In this document: one piece after another, positions 7,777 to 11,658 of the stretch
Position numbering within the stretch: position 1 is the first letter of the stretch
Layout of the letters: each line of letters opens with the position of its first letter
NCBI GenBank assembly: GCA_934371915.1
Contig: CAKROE010000072.1
Span: 1 to 11,658 of the forward strand
DNA length: 11,658 nucleotides
From: an uncultured Blautia sp.
GTDB taxonomy: Bacteria; Bacillota; Clostridia; Lachnospirales; Lachnospiraceae
Reading direction: 5' to 3'
Program-made: the position numbers and the translations under genes
The notes under the pieces: model-generated
The model's database searches: none
Seen by the model: only the letters and a program-made list of their open reading frames with translations
Told to the model about the DNA's origin: nothing

Positions 7777-7790
7777 TATAAAAATGTCAA
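7762..7790 (-). promoter_or_regulatory. Consensus sigma-A promoter of the MarR/fusion operon
   Basis: On the minus strand, TTGACA (7790-7785) and TATAAT (7767-7762) both match consensus exactly and are separated by the ideal 17 nt. The start point should fall near 7755, about 50 nt before the MarR ATG at 7704. Such a strong promoter makes sense only if it is tightly repressed, and the inverted repeat over the -10 box supplies a site for that. Confidence 0.88.
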
Positions 7791-7809
7791 TATTGTAAAC
7801 TCACAACCT

Positions 7810-8412
7810 CTACAGCCCGAATCTCTTCTGCACGATCTCAGCAAGTATTTCCGCTGTTCCTCTGACTCCCAGCATACTGGAATCGATCATGATCTGTTTG
7901 CTGTCCGGATCTCCCGGGGCATACTTTGCATAGCGTTTGTGGTATGCGGTTCGCGCCTTATCGACCTTATAGATCATTTTTGTTGCTTCTTCCGGTTTCA
8001 TCTTGAGTACTTCCACACAGTTTTTATAACGTGCATCTACAGGAGCATAAATATATATATTCAAAACATTTCTGTGATCACGGAAAATATAATCGGCACA
8101 TCTTCCTACAATAATACAGGATTCCTTTTCTGCCATCTCACGGATGACCTGTTTCTGTACATTGTAGATTTCATCCTGCTTCGCAATCGAATCAGAGCCT
8201 AGCGGAAGCAGCATGGAAAAAAGATTTGTACTGTATGTTTCCTCATGTTCACTTATTTTTGACACCGGAAGACTCATTTTCTTTGATGTTTCTTCCACGA
8301 TGTCTCTGTCATAATATTCGATTCCAAGTATCTCTGACATCTCCCGGGCGATCGGACGTCCCAGGCTTCCAAACTGTCTTGTGATCGTAACAATATATTT
8401 CTTCTCTGCCAT
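7810..8412 (-). CDS. Stand-alone cytidylate-kinase-like protein
   Basis: 200 residues, usual length for the Cytidylate_kin2-like group. Visible pieces: VTITRQFGSLGRPIA (8-22) in the nucleotide-loop position, YYDRDIVEE (33-41), CIIVGRCADYIFRD (99-112), YIYAPVDAR (120-128) and IDSSMLG (176-182). It is a paralogue of the C-terminal half of the fusion protein encoded just downstream; both share RQFGS.G, YD...E and IVGRC.DY..RD. The loop here reads GSLGRP where the fusion has GSGGHD, so one usual glycine is replaced by leucine. As in the family, no Walker A lysine is seen, so the substrate is uncertain. It starts 17 nt after the ATPase stop with GAGGTGAG as SD, so it is probably the last gene of the amino acid transporter operon. 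Confidence 0.87.
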   Translation of the reverse strand: MAEKKYIVTITRQFGSLGRPIAREMSEILGIEYYDRDIVEETSKKMSLPVSKISEHEETYSTNLFSMLLPLGSDSIAKQDEIYNVQKQVIREMAEKESCIIVGRCADYIFRDHRNVLNIYIYAPVDARYKNCVEVLKMKPEEATKMIYKVDKARTAYHKRYAKYAPGDPDSKQIMIDSSMLGVRGTAEILAEIVQKRFGL

Positions 8413-8429
8413 AACAGCTCACCTCATCC

Positions 8430-9158
8430 CTAACTGTTCAGAATTCTTGAAAGAAACGCTCTTGTTCTCTCGTTCTTAGGATTTGTAAACATTTCCGAAG
8501 GTTTTCCCTCTTCTACTACATATCCGTCTGCCATAAAAATAACCCGATCTGCCACATCACGGGCAAATCCCATCTCATGAGTAACCACGATCATTGTCAT
8601 ACCCTCTTTTGCCAGATCTTTCATAACATTTAACACTTCACCAACCAGCTCCGGATCCAGTGCCGAAGTCGGTTCATCAAAAAGAAGTGCCTTTGGTTCC
8701 ATGGCAAGCGCACGGGCAATCGCAACTCGCTGCTGCTGGCCACCACTCAACGTAGACGGTCTGTTGTTCGCTTTGTCCGCCATGTTGACTTTGCCGAGCA
8801 GCTCCATGGCTTTTTCTTTTGCTTCTGTTTTATTTTTCTTTTTTGTAAGCACCGGTGCCAGCATCACATTTTCGAGAACGGTTTTCATCGGAAACAGATT
8901 AAATCTCTGAAAGACCATTCCTACTTCCTCACGAAAATCTCTCAGTTTCATTTCCCCACCGGTAATGCTCTTTCCATCATATTCAATCTCTCCTGCTGTA
9001 GGCGTTTCAAGCTGATTAATGCAGCGAAGCAATGTACTTTTGCCGGAACCGGAAGGTCCGATGATACAGACAACTTCCCCTTCTGCCACATCAATATTTA
9101 CATCTCTCAGCACTTCGAGATCATCAAATCTTTTCTGTAAATTCGAAATTTTGATCAT
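8430..9158 (-). CDS. Polar amino acid ABC transporter ATP-binding protein (GlnQ/ArtP-like)
   Basis: Single-domain ATPase of 242 residues that powers uptake of an amino acid. All motifs are intact: Walker [10 protein letters not shown] (34-42), Q-loop FQRFNLFP with Q84, signature [16 protein letters not shown] (136-151), Walker [15 protein letters not shown] with D161/E162, and the switch histidine in VVTHEMGFA (H194). FQRFNLFP and THEMGFA are characteristic of the polar amino acid subfamily. The ATG follows the permease stop by 6 nt, and the SD AGGGGG lies inside the last permease codons, so translation is likely coupled. The exact amino acid cannot be read from the ATPase. Confidence 0.96.
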   Translation of the reverse strand: MIKISNLQKRFDDLEVLRDVNIDVAEGEVVCIIGPSGSGKSTLLRCINQLETPTAGEIEYDGKSITGGEMKLRDFREEVGMVFQRFNLFPMKTVLENVMLAPVLTKKKNKTEAKEKAMELLGKVNMADKANNRPSTLSGGQQQRVAIARALAMEPKALLFDEPTSALDPELVGEVLNVMKDLAKEGMTMIVVTHEMGFARDVADRVIFMADGYVVEEGKPSEMFTNPKNERTRAFLSRILNS

Positions 9159-9164
9159 ATGCCT

Positions 9165-9812
9165 TTACCCCCTGATTCTTCTTTCTACCTGCTTCTGCAA
9201 AATAATAAGAATCGATATCAGCACAACATAAAAAATCGCGCCTGTCGTATAAGCCTGAATCGTCTTGAAACTGATGGCAGCATAGTTCTGAATCTGTTTT
9301 GTGATCTCATTTACAACAATAACAGACAGAAGTGCCGTATCTTTTACAGAAATAATAAACTGGTTAAACAATGCAGGCAGCATCGAACGAAACGCAGGCG
9401 GAATGATCAGATGAATCATTGTCTGCATCGGAGTCAGACCAAGCGACAGTCCCGCTTCTTTCTGGCCCGGATCAATACTGTCAAGCGAACCTCTGACGAT
9501 CTCAGCAATAAATGCACCGGAATTGATCGTAATGACAATAATACCCGCCGTATTACTGCTCAGATCCACACCCGTCATCTTCGGAATGACAAAATAAACA
9601 TACAGAGCCTGCACGATCAGTGGTGTGGCACGGATGATCCATATATATACTCCTGCAACTGCTCTGGCAATACGGCATTTTGTCTGGAGCGCAAATCCAG
9701 CCAGTGCACCCAGCAGAAATCCCAGCAAAATACCAACTACCGCAATATAAATCGTTACTTTTAACCCACGAAATAACATGGGAAGCAAGACACTTAAAAA
9801 ACTTAAATCCAT
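9165..9812 (-). CDS. Polar amino acid ABC transporter permease (HisM/GlnP-like)
   Basis: 215-residue membrane subunit, normal for the HEQRo permease group. It begins with LLPMLFRGLKVTIYIAVVG, the usual first helix with its amphipathic lead. IIRATPLIVQALYVYF (59-74) is the RGTPLLVQ-type segment. The EAA coupling loop QKEAGLSLGLTPMQTMIHLI lies at about 117-136, followed by IPPAFRSMLPALFNQFI and SVKDTALLSVI. Only one permease gene is present, so a homodimer is expected. SD GAGGGGG lies about 10 nt before the ATG. A 95-nt gap separates it from the binding-protein gene. Confidence 0.95.
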   Translation of the reverse strand: MDLSFLSVLLPMLFRGLKVTIYIAVVGILLGFLLGALAGFALQTKCRIARAVAGVYIWIIRATPLIVQALYVYFVIPKMTGVDLSSNTAGIIVITINSGAFIAEIVRGSLDSIDPGQKEAGLSLGLTPMQTMIHLIIPPAFRSMLPALFNQFIISVKDTALLSVIVVNEITKQIQNYAAISFKTIQAYTTGAIFYVVLISILIILQKQVERRIRG

Positions 9813-9851
9813 AGGGTAATCCCCCTCTTTCTTTTCGGAAATGCCACGAGC

Positions 9852-9874
9852 TGTCTGCCGTTACCCGACAGACA
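9852..9874 (-). other. Small hairpin between binding-protein and permease genes
   Basis: TGTCTG (9852-9857) pairs with CAGACA (9869-9874); beyond one mismatch, CG pairs with CG around a 5-nt loop. No T run follows in the minus direction, so it is not a terminator. It may protect the 3' end of the more abundant binding-protein message, or be chance. Confidence 0.3.
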
Positions 9875-9907
9875 ACCCCTGTTCTTTCCTTTATTTTATT
9901 ATTGGAA

Positions 9908-10741
9908 TTACTCAAGCCATTCTGTAACCAGTTTGTCAATTGTTCCATCATCCGTCAGCTCCTTGATCGCCTGAGTAAATGTATCTACGATGCCTTCGTT
10001 TGCTTCTGCACAGTCTCTGGAAACAGCGATTGCATATGGTGCCTGGCCCTGATTAAATTCATCACCAACTACCTCAAGTTTTGTTCCTTCTGTTGTCTTT
10101 ACATAATAAGCAGCTCCCGGGCCATCCTGCAGAACTGCATCTACTTTGCCCTGCTCCAGAGATTCATATGCAGTAGTGATCGTATCGTGAACTTCCAGTC
10201 TGCTTTCATCAATTCCTGCATTTGTACAGTACAGATGAGATGCGGTTCCCTTTTCTACTGCAATCTTATAATCTCCTTTTGTAAGAGAATCAATATCTGT
10301 GATTTCTTTCGGTGATGTTTCTTTGTTGATCATAACTACCTGTCCTGAATCACAGTAAGTTTCGGTAAAGTCCATAACCTCTTTTCTTTCATCTGTTGCA
10401 CACAGAGCTGCCATACCAAAATCAAGCTTTCCTTCTGCAAGAGATGTCGTCAGTGCGGAATAATCCATTACCTGAATATCTCCGTCAATTTCAAATCCCA
10501 GATAATCTTTTAATGCATTCATCAGATCAAGGTCAAATCCGATCAGTGTAGTTCCATCCGTATCATAATAAGTAAAAGGAGCAAAAAGTGCGGTGGTACC
10601 AAAGGAAAGTTTGACACCTTCCAGTGCACCTTTTACAGATTCAGAGGAATCATCTGCTGCAAATACGGTAGCATTCATACCAATTGCCATCATAGCCGAT
10701 AATCCGATTGCCATCATTTTTTTCACTACTTTTTTGTTCAT
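9908..10741 (-). CDS. Amino acid ABC transporter substrate-binding protein (family 3)
   Basis: 277-residue extracellular receptor for a polar amino acid. The signal peptide covers residues 1-28 (KKVVKKMM, then a hydrophobic core, VFA-A cleavage site). There is no lipobox cysteine, so it is not an obvious lipoprotein. The mature part has the SBP_bac_3 pattern: LFAPFTYYD with LIGFDLDLMNAL, DYSALTTSLAEGKLDFGMAA, TDERKEVMDFTETY, IAVEKGTASH and LEQGKVDAVLQDGP, and it ends with IDKLVTEWLE. GFDLDLMNAL and R114-like TDERKE are ligand-site positions in glutamine/arginine/cystine binders (family knowledge); I cannot choose between these. SD AAAGGAGG lies 8 nt before the ATG. It is the first gene of the operon, behind a leader with an internal terminator. 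Confidence 0.95.
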   Translation of the reverse strand: MNKKVVKKMMAIGLSAMMAIGMNATVFAADDSSESVKGALEGVKLSFGTTALFAPFTYYDTDGTTLIGFDLDLMNALKDYLGFEIDGDIQVMDYSALTTSLAEGKLDFGMAALCATDERKEVMDFTETYCDSGQVVMINKETSPKEITDIDSLTKGDYKIAVEKGTASHLYCTNAGIDESRLEVHDTITTAYESLEQGKVDAVLQDGPGAAYYVKTTEGTKLEVVGDEFNQGQAPYAIAVSRDCAEANEGIVDTFTQAIKELTDDGTIDKLVTEWLE

Positions 10742-10763
10742 AATAATATCCTCCTTTTGTCCG

Positions 10764-10843
10764 GGAAAAGAACAATTTCCATTACTTTTTATGTAACAAA
10801 AAAGGCGCTCACTTGTTTTAAGTGAACGCCGTTGTTCTTGTCC
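10764..10843 (-). ncRNA. Candidate structured leader RNA (three-way junction) before the amino acid transporter
   Basis: In the minus-strand leader, GGACAAGAACAA (10843-10832) can pair with TTGTTCTTTTCC (10775-10764): 11 of 12 positions with a single C-U mismatch. Enclosed are the terminator hairpin (10830-10804) and a small GTTAC/GTAAT hairpin (about 10797-10781). Together these form a closing helix with two arms, just upstream of the SD at 10757-10750. The fold suggests a regulatory leader, but it matches no riboswitch class I recognise, and the ligand or protein is unknown. Confidence 0.45.
10798..10830 (-). terminator. Intrinsic terminator inside the leader of the amino acid operon (attenuator)
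   Basis: On the minus strand GGCG.TCACTT pairs with AAGTGA.CGCC (10830-10820 with 10814-10804) around a 5-nt loop, with one mismatch, and is followed directly by six T residues (10803-10798). It lies between the promoter at 10889-10861 and the binding-protein ATG at 10741. No other gene ends here, so it should act as an attenuator of its own operon. Confidence 0.8.
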
Positions 10844-10860
10844 GTCGGTTTATGGTGAGT

Positions 10861-10889
10861 ATCTTAGCAGTACTCCGTGTGATTGTCAA
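10861..10889 (-). promoter_or_regulatory. Promoter of the amino acid transporter operon
   Basis: On the minus strand a perfect TTGACA (10889-10884) and a TAAGAT -10 box (10866-10861, 4 of 6) are spaced by 17 nt. The predicted start near 10854 gives a leader of about 113 nt that includes the terminator. Confidence 0.75.
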
Positions 10890-11016
10890 CACTTATGACC
10901 CCAATGATTTTTTATGGTTTTTGGAATGTAAATAACAAATTGTAATGACCCGGATACCCAAAAGGCCTTTTATGAATATCATGCAGAATCGTAATGTACA
11001 AATTGTCGTTTGCGTA
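10890..11016. promoter_or_regulatory. Divergent intergenic control region with repeated words
   Basis: This 127-nt stretch between the two divergent promoters has no gene. It contains ACAAATTGT twice (10935-10943 and 10998-11006, 63 bp apart), a perfect 12-bp palindrome AAAAGGCCTTTT (10960-10971) between them, and CTTATGAC (10892-10899), whose reverse complement GTCATAAG recurs at 11025-11032 inside the plus promoter. These are possible operator elements for shared control; no known consensus is claimed. Confidence 0.35.
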
Positions 11017-11045
11017 TTGCCAATGTCATAAGCATCCGTTATAAT
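11017..11045 (+). promoter_or_regulatory. Promoter of the RnfC/PrdC-like gene
   Basis: TTGCCA (11017-11022, 5 of 6) and a perfect TATAAT (11040-11045) are separated by 17 nt. The start point should be near 11052, just before the leader hairpin, leaving a leader of about 78 nt. Confidence 0.82.
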
Positions 11046-11055
11046 TGGTGCAACC

Positions 11056-11102
11056 AACGGAGGTAACTCTTATGAACCACATAGGAGTCGCCTCCGTTTT
11101 TT
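11056..11102 (+). terminator. Intrinsic terminator in the leader of the RnfC/PrdC-like gene (attenuator)
   Basis: AACGGAGG (11056-11063) pairs with CCTCCGTT (11091-11098). After a 2x2 internal loop, ACTCTTATG (11066-11074) pairs with CATAGGAGT (11080-11088, one T-G wobble) around a 5-nt loop. The stem runs into six T residues (11097-11102). It starts only a few bases after the predicted transcription start and ends 27 nt before the main ATG, so it should act as an attenuator and not as the end of any upstream gene. Confidence 0.85.
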
Positions 11103-11110
11103 ATTTATAA
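11072..11110 (+). CDS. Putative leader peptide MNHIGVASVFYL inside the attenuator hairpin
   Basis: A 12-codon frame starts at ATG 11072 with a strong SD, CGGAGG (11058-11063), at 8-nt spacing, and ends with TAA at 11108-11110. The SD is the 5' arm of the terminator stem, the ATG is in the inner stem, and codons 7-9 lie over the 3' arm. A ribosome that binds or moves here would open the hairpin. The stop is followed, 3-10 nt later, by the SD of the main gene. Its short length means it could be chance, but SD quality and placement argue for function. Confidence 0.45.
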   Translation: MNHIGVASVFYL

Positions 11111-11129
11111 CAGAAAGGAGAGATTGTCT

Positions 11130-11658
11130 ATGGAATTTGTCTTTGCTCTGAAGCAGAATGTCGGTGCTCCATCCGTACCGCTGGTACACGAGGGAGAACA
11201 GATCCAAAGAGGTCAGCTCATCGCTTCCAAACCAGCCGGAGCTCTCGGAACCTATCTTTATTCCAGTATTGATGGAAAGGTAAAATCCATAACCGATGCT
11301 CAGATTATTATAGAAGAATCAAATACCGATTTTCAAAAATACGTTCCATTAAAAAAAAAGCTTCCCGGTGAACTGATCGAGGAAGCAGGCATTGTCGGAC
11401 TTGGCGGTGCAGGGTTTCCCACCTCTGTAAAATTAAATGCAGACTTCAAAGGAAACGGAACTGTTATCGTCAACGCAGCCGAATGTGAACCGATTCTTTC
11501 CCATAATATAGAAAGGATCGAGCAGGAACCGGAAAAAATTCTGAAAGGTCTCGCAATTGTTATGGATCTGGTCCATGCCTCGCGTGGCATTATCGCGATC
11601 AAAGGAATCCATACCAAAGCCATTCAGTCTCTTGAAAAAAATATTTCTGATGAAAAAG
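11130..11658 (+). CDS. RnfC/PrdC-like electron-transfer protein, N-terminal part (3' end cut by window)
   Basis: 176 codons visible; the gene continues past the right edge. SD AAAGGAG lies about 10 nt before the ATG. Residues 1-62 form a short barrel-sandwich-like region (FALKQNVGAPSVPLV, GEQIQRGQLIA, LYSSIDGKVKSI) as at the start of RnfC and PrdC. Then come IVGLGGAGFPTSVKL (88-102), the glycine-rich FMN/NADH-type loop of the complex I 51-kDa family, and VNAAECEPIL (114-123), equally characteristic. The rest should carry an SLBB domain and Fe-S ligands, which are not visible. PrdC passes electrons to proline reductase in Stickland fermenters; RnfC belongs to the ion-pumping Rnf complex. The short N-terminus fits PrdC-like proteins better, and PduS is a further alternative. 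The gene is divergent from an amino acid importer, which is compatible with amino acid reduction (inference). Confidence 0.8.
   Translation, partial: MEFVFALKQNVGAPSVPLVHEGEQIQRGQLIASKPAGALGTYLYSSIDGKVKSITDAQIIIEESNTDFQKYVPLKKKLPGELIEEAGIVGLGGAGFPTSVKLNADFKGNGTVIVNAAECEPILSHNIERIEQEPEKILKGLAIVMDLVHASRGIIAIKGIHTKAIQSLEKNISDEK

Noticed and set aside
9159..9764. Plus-strand frame of 201 codons
   Set aside because: It is antisense to the amino acid permease, with an Asn/Arg/Gln-rich product and no motif.
10738..10782. 14-codon frame MEIVLFPDKRRILL overlapping the start of the amino acid binding protein by ATGA
   Set aside because: There is no SD in front of it, its last codons are simply the SD and spacer of the real gene, and its composition suggests chance. 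It is worth remembering only if the leader is shown to be translated.
10764..10843. Flanking 12-nt inverted arms as ends of a tiny mobile element (MITE)
   Set aside because: The enclosed piece is only about 80 nt, no target-site duplication is visible, and position between promoter and SD fits a leader structure better.
11333..11623. Minus-strand frame of 96 codons
   Set aside because: It is antisense to the RnfC/PrdC-like gene, whose GLGGAGFPT and AAECEP motifs settle the coding strand.

Overview
The window looks like part of the chromosome of a low-to-medium GC Firmicute, most likely a Lachnospiraceae-type gut Clostridium. The reasons are AGGAGG-type ribosome binding sites, sigma-A promoters, U-tract terminators, Gram-positive style transporters, and an RnfC/PrdC-like electron-transfer gene. 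The genus is an inference from gene style; no marker gene is present. I see no rRNA, tRNA, IS element or CRISPR array.

Layout, in the direction of transcription. (A) 5469 to 1, minus strand: a simple-sugar ABC transporter operon made of a double ATPase, a permease and a binding protein, followed by a Cache-HAMP sensor histidine kinase of the YesM/LytS type that runs off the left edge. (B) 5470-5962: a gene-poor gap holding the operon A promoter, a strong minus-strand terminator, a decayed alpha/beta-hydrolase fragment, and the terminator of the next operon. (C) 7704 to 5963, minus strand: a MarR-type repressor overlapping by ATGA a gene that fuses a YczE-like membrane protein to a cytidylate-kinase-like domain. 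Its promoter is a perfect TTGACA-17-TATAAT box lying partly inside a perfect 15-bp inverted repeat. (D) 10741 to 7810, minus strand: a polar amino acid ABC transporter (binding protein, permease, ATPase) whose last gene is a second, free-standing cytidylate-kinase-like protein. (E) 10742-11129: a divergent regulatory region. (F) 11130 onward, plus strand: the start of an RnfC/PrdC-like flavin/Fe-S electron-transfer protein.

The most interesting part is region E. Each divergent promoter is followed by an intrinsic terminator inside its own leader, before the first gene. On the plus strand the terminator hairpin contains a 12-codon reading frame whose ribosome binding site is itself the 5' arm of the stem, an arrangement suited to ribosome-controlled attenuation. 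On the minus strand the terminator is enclosed by a longer helix (11 of 12 bases paired), which suggests a three-way-junction leader RNA. Second in interest is the pair of cytidylate-kinase-like paralogues in adjacent operons, one attached to the membrane through a YczE-like domain under MarR control and the other attached to an amino acid transporter operon. Substrates of both transporters and of both kinase-like proteins cannot be decided from sequence alone.
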